Below are positions 1 through 13,475 of a stretch of 64,000 nucleotides of DNA, piece after piece. Under the pieces are notes generated by a model. That model saw only the letters and a program-made list of their open reading frames with translations. It searched no databases and was not told the DNA's origin. The stretch is taken from positions 7,217,501 to 7,281,500 of the forward strand of contig AP031355.1 in assembly GCA_037833965.1 (NCBI GenBank), written 5' to 3'. The stretch is from Marchantia polymorpha subsp. ruderalis. Lineage: Eukaryota; Streptophyta; Marchantiopsida; Marchantiales; Marchantiaceae. Numbering within the stretch: position 1 is the stretch's first letter; each line of letters starts with the position of its first letter. Made by a program: the position numbers and the translations under genes.

Positions 1-175
1 GAGATCGAGGAATGGAGACGGTACAGGAAAATCACATTCGATTAAAAGTGCAAACGATTTTCAAAAGATCTGGAGTAGCTCGTGAAATCTACTTCGCTAA
101 GAATTCTAGTGATAATGAAAGTATGTATGTTGGCCAGCCTCGATTCTGCAGGAAGAGATAATAATGAATACACAC

Positions 176-402
176 CAGAAATTTTCCAGGACAAAATAGG
201 AATCGTTGTCCCCGTTGGGGTTCCCTTTCACGTGAAGAAAGAGCCATAGAGGTGCATTGTCGTCAGCTCCTTTGTAAACATTGTAATTGTTGGACATGAA
301 CCAGTTTCTCGACGCTGAAAAGGTAGAGATGCCGCATGGATCGGGTAGCAACTGGGTCGGTCTCGGCGTTACATAGTCACTGGTGGACCAGCAATTGCCC
401 AT
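176..402 (-). CDS. Possible first exon of an unrecognised MGNC-start protein, running off the left edge
   Basis: An ATG at 402 opens a frame of about 75 codons before a possible GTGTGT donor just after 176; read straight through it stops at 106. The protein starts MGNCWS, which fits the N-myristoylation pattern (Gly2, Ser6) with a neighbouring Cys that could be palmitoylated, so membrane attachment is plausible. It continues with a Pro/Thr stretch and an aromatic segment (NYNVYKG, APLWLFLHVKG) that reads like a beta-rich domain. I do not recognise the family. A pyrimidine-rich CTGCAG follows only 30 bases after the donor, too close for a usual plant intron, so the true acceptor is probably lost beyond the window edge. 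Coding nature is inferred from composition only. Confidence 0.35.
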
Positions 403-2100
403 AATTATATGTCCTCAAGTAATTGAACCGTATCTGTACGTACTTCTGATGTAGAATTGACTCTGCGGCAAACTTCAACAGGGCTTCTTCCTACTAGAAT
501 GACCGAGGCTGGGTCCTCCAAATGCGAAGATAAACCGCAAACAAGTACGCAACACGTGAAACTCTTACTGTAAGATTCTAGCCACTATATCCACATCAGC
601 CTACTAATACGTATGCAGTTTCGATGTCTAATAGACATGGCGACCGGCACTGGAAGAATGGTAACCGTTACCGACTTCGCTGGTTCCTCAATCTTCTTTC
701 TAGGACGAGATGAAATTAATTCCCTCTGTGAGTTTCGCCGAGTGCTTGCAGACGCGGTAGTATGCTTCAGAATTGGCAGAAACAGCAGATCTCGGACGCC
801 ACATTGAGCGACTGGAACACACTCTTGTCCTGAATCTATTCATACTGGACTTAACCTGTAGTGACAGACAAAATTCTTATCAGAGCTTGATATTTTAGAA
901 GAGCGAGTCGCTGTCTGGCACCAATCGAGCTACGGAAGCTCCACGAGGTGAGTGTTGTGCGACAAGTGTCCAGCAGCTTTTGATCATCCTAGATCGACCT
1001 CCTAAGCTCCACGAGACCCAAAGGCCATGAGATCACGGCAAGATCTAAAGTTGTAAAACAAGTTCAAGCAGAGGCTTAAATGTCCTGGCCGATCGCAATG
1101 TCCACACTTCCACCGATGTCTCTGCCCGAAGATTGAAAAGATTGCAAAACTCCACAACAAAGCCGCAAACACAATGCTGACGGCGACGCGATCAGCACAT
1201 GTCTACTAATAACCGTAACAAAGACCAAAATGCAGAATGCAGCTGAGAATCTGGTTCCTGAATCAGGCCGCCGACGGCCAGAATGTGCAGGCATACATCT
1301 ACGACATGGACGAGACAGAAACCTCCTCGAACGCTGCAACTAACCGTGAATTCACACTTTCAAGTGTACGATGACTAACACACATTATAAAGACACTTCG
1401 CACGACGTGCAGCCTTCGGAAACACTGGTCGCCTGAAAAAGCAAGAACACACGCACCAAGAAATGCAATCCAACCTCCTCTCGCGCGTTGGCGCCAGATT
1501 GAACGATTTTCCTGGCAGCAGGTTCCTTTCGTTTCCTCTCCTCGCGTGAAGACAACCAAAATCGACTTCCTCCGTATCCTTGCAAGGGGCAGAAGATCGT
1601 CCGCCTCGTCCCTGATCTCCTCACAGTCCGATCGTCGAGAGCAAAACCCACGGAAAGTCCCAATCTGGCCACCAGACTCGGTCCATGACTGGCACCACCA
1701 GATCACCGCACCTGGGAGAACGAATCCGCACCCGAACGCGTCCCAATCCGGATCAACACGAGCGCAACAACCCTAACAGCCACGATCGACAGAAATGGCA
1801 GCAGCTGCAGCGCTCAGAGCATCAAAGGGGAAAACAAATTCCGCAGAGCGGGAAGCTCAGAACGAGCAGCGGCGCGCTGATCACCCGGACGGCAAATGCG
1901 AATCCCACTTTTCGCTTTCGGTGCAACGATAACGGTAACCTCGAACCTGTAACCATAGACTGGTCACTGGCGCCTGTCCACGACTGGCGATCATGAGTCA
2001 GTCCCCCTCTTTTCTTTATTGCTCTTCGTCCGCTTTTCTCCGCGAACCGGTTCAGGCCAACGCACATCTCCACGTCAAGTTTTCGTTAGTTTGAATCTTT
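403..2100. other. Unassigned sequence, no gene recognised
   Basis: The first half holds only short frames on both strands. From about 1080 to 2070 the base composition is more GC-rich than what follows, and frames of 80-135 codons overlap on both strands, which is what composition alone produces. No domain, splice pattern or family match is visible. It could be a 5' leader or promoter of a gene I cannot see. Confidence 0.4.
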
Positions 2101-5100
2101 ACAAGTCTATGTTACATGATCTGGAAATGAAGTGGATTATTATGTATGTCACGATAAGTTTAACATTCCTTCTCTTACAATTTCGTGGTTCTCATTAGAA
2201 TTGGTTTTCATCTCATCTACTTGGTAAACCATCACATACATTTCAGAAATTTTCTTTAAAGAAGAGAAGAATTATATGTACAATGTACTTATAAATTATT
2301 GAAGCAATGGACATTTCTAATTCATGATGTAGATAATGTGTTATATGACGTAAATTACTCATTATATTTAAATAAGAAAATCTTTAAATTCAAAAATTTT
2401 GAGAGGATGAAATTTTTTTTATTCAAATTTTGTTTGATTTTCCTTGATTATATTTCCTCCATTACTTTGAGGTTTCAAAAAAATAACAAGTGCTGGCTTT
2501 GATCTTGCCAAATGCTACCAAATGTCACATCTAATCTATATGAATTGAGATTAGACTACCTTTTTGCTATGGAGAAAACTCTAACACCTTATTTAATATC
2601 GCCAAAAAGCTTTTAGACTTATGTCAAAGCAAGGAAAGACTGAGACTTTTTATACTTTCAATTGTTGGATTGTCTTTGTGTTAAGAGAAAATTATTTGAT
2701 GGAATCTCATTCTAACATAAATGTATTACTGGGATACATCAAGTATTGTTATACCCTATTGGATTTCACCGATGGACCACCGTCACCGTGTTCTTAAAGA
2801 TATTCCAGTAATTACAAGCTGCGAGCTATAGTGTGAGTAAATGATCTTATGGAAATTCCAACCTGCGAGTGTTCATGGTGAGTGGCACGATCTCTAATTG
2901 GTTTGGTATGTGCAATCTTTTCAGGGCGCAATCTGTATGTACCACAAATTACAACTTCAGCGTGTGCTACCCACCAACAAAGCAAATTATTGAGCTTCTC
3001 ATGACAACATGGCATAATCAAATTATTCTAGCGACTAAAATGAGCTCAACTCCCATGCACTGTTTTTCTTCAATCCAACTTATTGTTGTGCTATATGTGC
3101 TGTAAGACTAGTGGAGAATGTACTGTGCATGCTCATGGTAATTTATCTCCGTAGTTTTTCAAGAACATATACTTTTTTTTCACAGTATTTATGCATGAGT
3201 CGACGGATGAGTTAGTCAACTGGAGTTTCTATGCTGTAAACGTTAGCTGATGCTTTTCTATCTTCGGAATGAGCCTTAGTAATGATTCAAACTTTGTATT
3301 TGGCTAACTCCTCCTTACTGTTTGCATGTTGTTTTTTTGTTGGATCCCTTTTGTCGTTGGACTTTTTGATGTGTGGATGGAGCATTAGTTTGACTGAAGC
3401 TCCATTCCCGGCTTCAATCGAAGCTATTTAGTGGTGGATAAAAAGTCTTGATCCGTTATGTGACACTAGGCTCAACTTTCACTTCAGCAAACAAACAAGC
3501 TCTGATCAAGATTTTTAGTCACATAACATGAAACATGGGATTGCTATTGAGTTGTAAAAAATAAATCAATCTAGTCGTGGAACCTTGTGCACATGAAAAA
3601 ACCTGCACTATTAGAACTCGTTCATGTGAGTACTTTTCGCTCATTGCTGAATATTAAACTCAACATCTGAACAATGCTACAAAGATCTCATCAATATCCA
3701 CTTGATCAGTTTAGTTTTTATGAACCTTGCATAAACTTGATTTGTGCGTGAGCACTGAAAGGTTACTTTCAACTTTCAAAAATCTCACTGAAAAGATAGT
3801 TCTTCAATCCACGGCCTTCCTTCATACTCCACTTTGCTCCAGCTCTTTTCTCCTCCTGCACGCTTTTTGCTTGATCGTCTTCCTACACCATTGATCGATA
3901 GTAGAACATGGATGACGTGTACCGTCAGTGGAGTACCATTGAATAAAAAAATATTTGATGGATCCCAGTAACCTATTTGTGTGAGTATGAGGTCCCATCA
4001 AGTAATCTCCTATTGTGTACATGATGTTCTACACAGTCACATGAATGAATTATCCGGATGCAAAGAAATAAAATCAGCTCAATAAATCAAAGTTTTTGAA
4101 GAACCAAATATTGTACACAAATGAAAGAAATTAACAAGAGGTTGATATTCATTAACATCATTATGTGTTGTATGTTCTATTGCATCTAAGTTCTATAGTA
4201 AAAAAATATTTACAAAATTGTATAATGTAAAGAGGTTTATGTGAATTATATTCATAAGGATTGTATGTATTACAGTTTACACATAGCAAATTATAGAAGC
4301 ATTCTTCACATCCATGTGGAACCTCACTTTGTATTAATCTAACAATGTTTTTTGTCAACCAATGCTAACTAAAAAACTTGCAACTCGTAAGTAGCTTGCT
4401 CTTGTCATAGTTAAACAATATGTTCAAACTAATCAGTATATCAAGATCCAACTTGATGCCGTTGATCATTAATCTTCTCACAACGACTTGATTTATTACA
4501 CTCTCAAGAGTCATACACCCTCGTTGGCACTATTTCTCTTAAATTTTAGCAACGATATCACTCAAGATACTGCAGCTGATTTCAAAAATCTAGTACAATG
4601 TTTCCAATAAAAAAATACTTGGCTTGAAAAAATACCAGGCTCAATAATCATCATGGGATGACATTCTCAATGCAATCACATAATTCAACTTTTGTAAACA
4701 ACACTTTTCTTTTTTGTACTCTCAATCTTGCATTTTTAGAACTAGAGAAATTGGCACCGGATCAGATTGAAAATATACATGTTATAATTTATGTGATTGC
4801 ATGAATCATTGAAAATTTGATTTTGATGTGAAGAAACTTGATGAGTAGATAGTGCAACTATCACTATTTGCTTCTAACATACAATGAGTTGAGGTGCAAG
4901 TCAACATTATAGATAAATGTGACAACAACATAAAAGATAATTTGAATTTCCAGCCAATATAGCTAGAAGCCTTGTCATTACACAAATTGAGAAAATATTT
5001 GTTAGACTTTGACGCCAACAGCCCACATGACAAGCAAGAGTTCAATTCTTAGTTCATATAATTAATTAATTAAATTCTTTTCACTCAAGATATCAATTAC

Positions 5101-5940
5101 ATTCTTCTCATTCTTGGATTTTCAATGCTAGTGAGACTTGATTATCTATTATTGACAAATAAAGAGGTTGAATCAATTTTGTACGTGTCGAATCTTATCA
5201 AGAACCTGCTCTCAATAGTAAAACTAACGAATTCATGTTAAATCTAATTATTGTTTTGTGCTCAACAAAATCAATCTTCATACATTTTTTTTGTTGAAAG
5301 TTGTGAAACTTGCAATCAATCATACCAAATTCTTCCCAAGATGCAACATCTCAATGCTTCCTTCCTCCTTCACAAGCTCCAACGGTATGATTAGACATAA
5401 AAACCTAGCAATTTTCTTGAAACACTCATCTTTGTCGGGATCATAGAATAGCTGACTTCAAGCAATTATTTAAACTCTTGACCTCATCAAACTTTTGCAG
5501 TAAAGGTTGTGCCATATCTGTCATCAAACAACATCACATCATATGACTTTGAAATGCTTTGTGCATGGATTTTCTTGTCTCATGTTGGCAGAAATAGACG
5601 TTTTGAGACCTCGTTCTAACAAAGCAGCATCGTGTTAAGAAGCCCAAACTGGCCATTAAGAAGTTGACTTGTCTTATAGAATTAGTTCATAACAATCTAT
5701 GCTTATCAATTCAAGATAGAGATCAATTTTAAGTATTTGCTAACAATCATTGATGATTACATCTGTTTTACATGAATCCAACTACTACATTTTAATAGTG
5801 AAAGTTGCATTTTATTTTAAAAATGAAACTTTTGAGTCACAGTTATTTATTGCATCTTGTTATGATACTCTTTCTCCTATGATTCGCAGAATTTACTAGA
5901 ATTAGCTTTGCAACATGTTTTCTCACACAAACATAATATT
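2101..5940. other. AT-rich spacer without recognisable genes
   Basis: Strongly AT-rich sequence with stop codons dense in all frames. The longest frames (67-79 codons) lack recognisable motifs. Parts from about 4800 onward may be the decayed 5' part of the LINE that becomes recognisable near 6 kb, but I cannot prove this. Confidence 0.4.
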
Positions 5941-5949
5941 ACATGACAA

Positions 5950-8560
5950 TTGTAATATGATTGAACTTAAGTCTCACTCTTTTGATGACAAACAAATGTT
6001 GTATGAATCTGAAAAAGCATCTTTCACTAAATTTTGTGCCTAGAACAATTTGATAGCTCTCAAGCAAGTAGTTGCAAAATACTTGATTTTGAACACACTA
6101 GATGATGTGGTCATGGTGAAATGTCAAGATGTACTAGATTCAACAAGTTGTACATTTTTCATGCTAACAAATGGCTGAAGTTTGATATATTATGCATCAT
6201 GAGAAAAATACTTTGTCTAATTTATGGTTGTTTACTTGGAAAAGTTGTGTTGGGTTGATGGCAGATTTTCTTAGATGGATCTACGATGTTTGAATGAAAT
6301 TTTTTTCTTTGTAAAATGCTGATAGTTATCTACATCTAGAAGATTTGGCATAAATTTAAAAAACAACTCCAAGAGATCTTCATTCATTACCATCATGGCA
6401 AGAACAATCTAGAAATTTTTTTTTGCAAAACAAAGATAACATAGAAGCAATCTTTCCTTGATCAGCGCTCTTCAAGCTAAGATATTCATCTTTCTCACCA
6501 TCAATCACAAGAAACTTTAAATCTTTGTGCTTGGGGCAACGACGCAATTAATGAGGTGAAACCGAGACGCGTCAATTGCTAGTTGAAAACTATTTTCATT
6601 TCCATTTCCATATTCAACAATTTTTTCACCTTGATTGGTTGTAGATTGAAAAACTATTGAAAGAACATGAATAAGACATGGAGGTCAAGTTCCAATCAAG
6701 AGTTAAACATCTTGAACTTGGTGATGCAATTGCTAAATTTATTTTCAATATCCACAGACAAAATTATGCTAGGGCATAAAATTTTCAACTTTGCTTCAAC
6801 TCTGGAAACATATGATCAAGTTAAGATTTTGTGCTTGATAAGATAATTTTATAATTTTTTTACAAGGTTTAATCTCATTTTTTTGAAGATCAAGTTAGAC
6901 ATCTTGATCTCATGAGCAGGAATTTGGAAATTTTTTTGATGCTGAACGATGTATGCTAGTTGCACCTTACAGCCTCAACAAGATCAACAAGCCTAAAATA
7001 TTATGTTGCTTCTTCCTTCTAACACAACCCATGGTTTCTATGGAGTTTCTGGGTAATAGATTCAAAAAATTTGGGATTTGATGAAAAATTTCCACTTGGC
7101 AATGATTCACAAATTTTGGAAGTATGGAGCTTTGGCAAAAACTTGATCAAAGAGATGATACTATTGATATTTTTATTTAAGACCGTTAATAAGTTTGATT
7201 CAAGAAATTGAACACCGCTGAATATGTTAAACACAAATTACAACATCATTGCAAAAGTTTTTGCTAGCAAGCTTAGTTGCTTCTTCCAACATTCACTTCT
7301 TACTAACAAACCAAATTTATTAAAGACTGCAATTTGTGTCATAAGATGACATGACACAAGATGTGGCAAAGACTTTCAATAATAAGGGCATGTTTGTCAA
7401 AATTGACTTTGAAAAAGCTTACGGCATGGTGAATCACAATTCTTTGTGGAACATTATGCTTAGATATGGCTTGGATGAGCACTTTATTACGTTTGTCAAG
7501 GATCTTATTCCGAATGCCTCCACTATTGTTTTTTGAACTTTGGCCTGACTCCCATTCAAATTTACTTTAGATGGCTTTTTATTAGCTTATTCAAATTCTA
7601 GAAGACTAAGTTTCCTCAACTTGCATGTGTTTCAAACAACCTCCTATACAAACTCTACTCTTGTCATTCAATTACAAACAAGTTCAAAAGAGATTGCGTA
7701 ACTCAATCTTATATTCATGAAACAAGTACTCACACAAATAAATTTTTTAACTTGATTGAGAATCTTTTTTCTATATTTTTAATTATATCTTTTAAGAAAT
7801 GATCATAGTACTATATGGTAGTTATCATCTAACTACTTTTATTAAAATAAATCATAGTATGTTTGATTAATTTTCATTGCGTGACAACATGTCATTGCTC
7901 TATCCAAAATATATTAGAGGTTCATTATACCTACATTGTGTGTGCAATATGTCATTTGAGACCTTAAAAAATAACCTCAATTTGTCACTAAGTCAATTTT
8001 AAACTTAGTTTAACGAACAAAAATTTCTTCACTTAATTAAACCAATCAAAACTAGCATGAAATCAAAATTTTTATCTTCTTAGGATGTAGACTTTGATTG
8101 GTAAAATAATAATAATTTGTACTTAAATTTCTAGAATTCTCATAATTATTACACAAAGTATAGATATTATAGCTAGATTTAATCATAATTATCTAGACTT
8201 AGTCATAACTAAGCTAACCATGATCAATTCTTTTGCTAATTTCACTAGTATTTTACACATACAACAACCACTTTTTGATGCCGTTAATGAATACTAAGAT
8301 ATTTTGATATGTTATGTTCTGTCTAAGACATTATTATTATCTTGAAAGAGGAATATGTCAAAATTGTTTTCTGTACTTTCTGTTGTTTGCTCTTGCTACT
8401 CAACTCTTTATGGTTGGGATCCAACACAATTTTGCTATTGATTGTGTTAGAGGCTTCAAGATTGGCAATATGTTTTTTTTTCAATTATCAACTTTTTGCT
8501 AATGATATGGAAGTTTTTCTTGATAGTTCCTTAAGCTCCTTTTAGGAGCTAAGAGCTGTG
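5950..8560 (+). mobile_element. Decayed LINE-type non-LTR retrotransposon (ORF2 linker and reverse transcriptase)
   Basis: The plus strand carries scattered blocks of a plant LINE ORF2. The linker before the reverse transcriptase lies near 6650-6900 (LKEHE, RVKHLELGDA). The first RT motifs lie at about 7190-7320 (LNMLNTNYNIIAKVFASKL). The block at 7351-7536 (VKIDFEKAYGMVNHNSLWNIM) corresponds to the usual DFEKAYDxV-W motif with its catalytic-region Asp. From about 8340 the frame resumes with the ERGIxQxC...LLFALATQLF block that precedes the FADD box; the box itself reads ANDM, so the catalytic Asp pair is damaged. Many stops and frameshifts show it is dead. Roughly 0.8 kb between 7537 and 8330 does not fit the element and looks like an insertion. 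Element ends were not defined. Confidence 0.65.
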
Positions 8561-11011
8561 TTGTTCAAGTATAAAGCTAGTAGTGATGCTATATAGAGAG
8601 AAGTTCAGTAAGATGAAAACATAAACTTTAAAGACAAAAGATATCAACAATGGTTCTTCTTTCCCTTATATAGCTCTTACTAACAAGTACAAGAAGATAA
8701 AATCTTATTCCCATCATCCATTTCATTCATAGTGGAGGGATGATGTGACAGATAACCTTAACAAACACATGGATTGTTGACGTGACGCTCCAAACTAACA
8801 CACTTACTATCTACCTATCAAGCACGCGGATCGCTATGCAGGGCAACTATGACTAGTGCACGCTAAAGTAACTATATAAACATTTTGAGTAATCTCTACT
8901 TTAGTTTTAACTAACTGAAGATGGTTACAAACCTTCATTCTCTTAAGATTCAACGTCCTCGTTTCACATTCGTTCAAATTCTCGAACTATCAGTAATGCA
9001 TTAGCTACATTCCTAGTTGTTTTTCAGATTGATTTTATGATGCATAATCTTTCAATTGAACCAATACTCAACCTTGGAATACTTATGGGCTCAAATTCAT
9101 TTCTTGAGGATTTTTTCTACCTCAAATTACTCTTTATCAACTATCAAGCTTGATAAAAGAGGTAACATTGGTTGGTTTGTGAATTGTTTTGGTCGTGATA
9201 TATGTTTTTGTAATCGTGACACATGAAATACATGATGTATGCTCATATGTGACAGAAGTTCCGACTTGTATGACACTTCACCAACATGTTTCAATATCAC
9301 AAAAGTACCAATGAATTTAGTGTTAAATTTTGATGTTCCTACAAGAGACAAATTTGTTGTAGATAGCCAAACTTGATTCCCAACCTGAAAAATTGACTCT
9401 CAAAGATGAGTTTCAGCATGTTGTTTTTGTCGATTTTGAGCAATGAACTTCTCCTTTGCTTGTTGTAATCCTTGGTGAATATGTTCCACAAACTCGTTGA
9501 CCGTAGCTACTTTAGTTGAAAACTACTCTCTTTTCAAAAACTTCATCAAACTTGATGGAGAAATGGGATGAACACCGTAAATAAATAAAATGGAAACATT
9601 TTTGTGGATGCATTTAAAAAATTGTTGTATGCAAATTCCACAAGAGTCAAATAAATATCCCACTTTTCTTGTTATTTTAATGTGAATGCTCGTAACATAT
9701 CCTATACAATCTATTGGCTTTTTTTGTTTGACCATCAAATCGAGTATAATAAATTGTAGACATTGCTAATTTGATTTTGAAAAAATTAAAATAGTTTTTC
9801 AGAACAAACTAGTGAAATGAATACATCTATTAGTGATTATGACTTTGCTTAATCCATGATTCATAAAAACAACATCTAAGTACAATTGAGCAAGTTGTGG
9901 AGTCGTCACAATTGTTGTGATTGATCTGATGTAAATCATATTGTTCAATTTATAAAAAAACACCACTGAATAATTCCTAACAAAGTTTTTAGTAATTCAC
10001 ATACGAGATATATGGTGACATGTTTCCATTGCTGTTAAGGAATAGAAAGAGTTTGTAATAAACCTGCTTATTTTTTATTACTTGCCTTGTTTTGTTTACA
10101 AGCGACACAACTTCAAACATAAAATTCAACATCCTTCCATAGTTTGAGCCAAAAGTAAACTTGTTGGAGGTTCTTCAAGATACTCTCCACTCCCACATGG
10201 CTTGCAATGACTGTATCAAATTTTTTTGATAAAATCGTTGTGCATAATTTTTGATTTTGCGGAATCCATATACATTGTTTGCAGAAATGTCAAACCTCCA
10301 GACTTTTTTGCACTTCCAACTTGTAGTGACCTCATGATTTATTCATTCTTTTTTGTGGCATGTGTCAATTTGCTCCATCAATCAACTTGAATCTTCACTT
10401 CTGCAACATGATTCAAACAAAACATGCGTGAGAGAATATTGGCAAATTGCTTCTTGCTCTTCACGTACACAATCTTCATGTTGAAGCGTTGACGCCATTC
10501 TACTCATCGAATTTGTGGTTCAGACAATACTTCTGAGTTTGCAAATAAATCAAGGATTTTTGATTGGTATCCACCACAAACTTCTTATCATTCAAATAAT
10601 GATTTCCAGTGTTTGATTGCCAACACAATGGCTAACTCATCCCGTTTTGTCTTGTGATAATTTTGTTCCGTCACCACCAACTTTTGAGAATAGAAAGCAA
10701 CTCGATACCATTCATACTTTCATTCTTGTTGAAATATGCCACCTACCATTGTAGTTGATGCGTCAATAGCCAACTTGATAGGTTAGTATCATATGACTTG
10801 AATATAGATGCGTATAACAAAACATCTCTAAAAGTTTGAAAGGCTAATTTCAAAGCTGTTTCCATCTCTATTTTTGATCTTTCCCTAACATAAAAATCAA
10901 GGCATGACCTAGGTGAATAAAACCTTTCACAAGTCTATCGTTAAAAACTCTTCAATTTAGTTTGATCATAATGTGCTATTTTTTAATGGCATCTATCTTC
11001 TCACACATTAC

Positions 11012-11538
11012 TAAGCCTCGGCAAGACAAGGTAAACTTTTAGTATTACCCGATAAAAGGGTATACGTTAGAGGTTTGCCTATATGATATGGTGAATGTAA
11101 GGTAAAGGTATAGCCAAATGGATTACCAGGTAATTACCGGGTAGCTTTCGTATCCACAAAGAACAAAAATGTGTACACTATCAGAATTATTTAGAATGTA
11201 ATTCTGCACATTCTACTTAAGGTATCCATGTAAACTATACTAAACAGGTAAATTACCTTTACCTTTTACCTTTTAGGGTAGACGTAACAGGGAAATTACC
11301 GGATAACCCTAATCTTTTACCCTTTAGAGTAGATGTAATAGAGTAATTACCGGGTAACACTGATGTAAAAGTAACTTTTAAACCTTTAAGAATCTGTATC
11401 AGGTAACTCGATAATTACCCTGAGGTAGAAGTAAAAGTTAAAGTTAAACAATAGTGACACGAGTAAGGTAAAAGATAGGATAAAGGTAGAGGCCCATGGT
11501 TTACCCGATTACCTTTTACCTTACCTTGCCAAGGCCTA
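11012..11538. mobile_element. hAT-like miniature inverted-repeat element with dense TTACC/GGTAA subterminal motifs
   Basis: The left end TAAGCCTCGGCAAGACAAGG matches the inverted right end TAGGCCTTGGCAAGGTAAGG with few mismatches. Just outside are 8-base flanks CACATTAC (11004-11011) and CTCATTAC (11539-11546), one mismatch apart, as expected for the 8-base target duplication of hAT transposons. The interior has no coding capacity but is packed with variants of GGTAAAAGGTAA and TTACCGGGTAA in both orientations, resembling hAT subterminal transposase-binding repeats. It interrupts the chromovirus between RT and RNase H, so it inserted later. The superfamily call rests on TIR shape and target-site length only. 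Confidence 0.65.
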
Positions 11539-12005
11539 CTCATTACTTGGATTCCTCCGGATAATATTCTGATGTATACTAAAGAAGCGATTTAAATCGG
11601 AGAGTTTCTAATTATGAATTTTTTCCAATGTCAAATTCGTAAAATAACCAAACTAAGGTAATAAAGAATCTTAAGATGACTGTCTTATGATCCATGTAAT
11701 CTATTTCTCAATTGTCAAATTCACATTTTGAAGTTTTGGCATACAATTGATTATCTCTCAAAACTTGAAGTATTTGTAAATGATGTCTATGATCATTCAA
11801 AGTTTTGCTATACATCAATATATTATCTAGAAAAACAATAATAAATTTATCTAGATAAGGGCAAAAAATATTGTTCATCAATCCCATGAATGTAACTGTT
11901 GCATCAAAAGTCATCACTAGATAATCAAACAAGTCAGTGAGATCAAAAGTTATCACTAGATACTCGAAGTGACCGTACCTAGTAAAAAAACAATCTTGTG
12001 AACAT

Positions 12006-12081
12006 GTTCATTTACAATTTGAATTTGATGGTAACCCAGTTTGGTTCATTTACAATTTGAATTTGATGGTAATCCAGTTTG
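12006..12081. repeat. 38-base tandem duplication inside the chromovirus RT
   Basis: The segment beginning GTTCATTTACAATTTG is repeated with period 38 (12006-12043 and 12044-12081), differing at one base. It lies in the reverse transcriptase and breaks its frame, a small replication-slippage or repair scar. Confidence 0.85.
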
Positions 12082-12269
12082 GTGAAGTACTTTGCTTCTC
12101 GAAGTTGATTAGACAAATTATCCATACCAAGTAATAAATATTTGTTTTTCACCGTTTGATGATTCAACCCACGATAGTTGATGCATAGTCTTGTGGATCT
12201 ATCTTTGTTATCCAATTTTTAAATTTATATCCACATGTGGTGATTGAACATCATCATCTTTCATATGAT

Positions 12270-13475
12270 TTTGATATTGAAATATTTAATTATAAAGAAG
12301 TACTAAAGTTTATAGAACAGATATGGAACTTATAGCAAAAACTACCAACCATTTAAAATCAGTTTATCAAAGTAAGGAAACATCTCCTTACTTTGATTTG
12401 TAAAATTTGTCTATAGGGATTGAAGTACTGCTCACTGGTTCCCCACTGCAATCGCGCTGGGATTTGTGTACAAAGGGACGTTGGCTGCAGTACATCCACC
12501 ACGGCTACTATGCTGCTTGTACATTTAGAATCGGGTCAATTCCGTCTTCAACAGCTGATACATGTCCTCCCGTGCCACTAAAAACCTCTCGACTCGATGC
12601 GAGACGAGTGGAAAAGAGAGAGGCAGCCACACTCAAAAAGTGCACTTCATGTAGAACTGGTGTTAGAATACGCGCGAAGTATGCGTCATGTCCAAACTCC
12701 TCGAGTCCACACTTTTCTCTGTTCTACATTACAGTCCAGCATTCGCATCATAGAGCATAGTGGCCATGGCCATATCATAACAATTGAAAAAACGCCACAA
12801 GTTCTTATTATATTCTTGTCGGTCCATTCACATGAGCCCGGTGACAACTGTGTGGCAAATAATCCGAGTCACAAACAACCGCAAGCAGCGAGACCACGAT
12901 ATTGCAAGTACACTAACAGTTGTAGCCCATACATGGCATATGGTCGCGCGCCTTGGAATAGGAAAGTCAAAATTGTTGAAGATGGCCTTTTGGGAATTCC
13001 GAGCTTGGGAGGAAGAGGAGGGCGATACTGTGTCCGTTCGGATCCACACCTCGAAAATTTTCAAATCTTACAAACGGAGTCCAAGATTTTCCAATAATAA
13101 AAACAAAAAACACACTACTACTGTCTCTTGGGTATCCAAGAAATGCAGGGCACGATAGGGCAACCACGATGGACGATAGTACACGCGGCTTTGCGCGCCA
13201 TCAAAACTGTCCAAATGGAGCAATAGAGTGCCATAATTTTTTCTGAAATTTCATATGTACTTCAGATCGACATTTCAGATCGATTGAAAATGCAAATACA
13301 AGCAACGACGGCCACGAAGTATGCTGAAGGGTCTGGACTGCACGAGTTAAGTTCATTTCTTTCTGTAGTCTGGACTCCAGTGAAAAGGGTACATACCCGA
13401 GTCGATTGCGATTCTCAATTAGTTGCTCGTCATGACCCCAGCTACGCAAGCTTTCATGAAGCTTTTCATGAATTA
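12270..13475. other. Unassigned spacer between the chromovirus and the pogo element
   Basis: A plus-strand frame of 166 codons (12597-13097) and several overlapping frames occur, but amino-acid content looks random, both strands are equally open and no motif is recognised. I see no supported gene here. Confidence 0.4.

Larger units (their letters stand above)
9050..12260 (-). mobile_element. Decayed Ty3/gypsy chromovirus pol (RT, RNase H, integrase, chromodomain)
   Basis: Reading the minus strand from right to left, pol domains appear in the canonical order. Reverse transcriptase lies at 12215-11708 (LCINYRGLNHQTVKNKY, YFTKLDYHQIQI, IIVFLDNILMYS). RNase H lies at about 10760-10560 (LAIDASTTMVGGIF, VAFYSQKL, KRDELAIVLAIKHW). 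The integrase zinc-binding region is near 10200-10080. The integrase tail is at 9740-9130 (GFHPISPSSL, FNTKFIGTFVILKHVGEVSY, HHVFHVSRLQKH), followed near 9100 by a remnant chromodomain (FEVEKILKK). This order is that of chromodomain-bearing Ty3/gypsy elements. Stops and frameshifts are frequent and no LTR was found. The RT catalytic box reads LDN rather than LDD. A hAT-like miniature element sits between RT and RNase H. Confidence 0.8.

Noticed and set aside
11012-11538. Telomere-like or satellite array because of repeated TTACC words
   Set aside because: Spacing is irregular, both orientations are mixed and terminal inverted repeats with target duplications explain it as a mobile element.
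12597-13097. 166-codon plus-strand frame
   Set aside because: Random-looking composition, overlapping frames on both strands, no motif or splice context.
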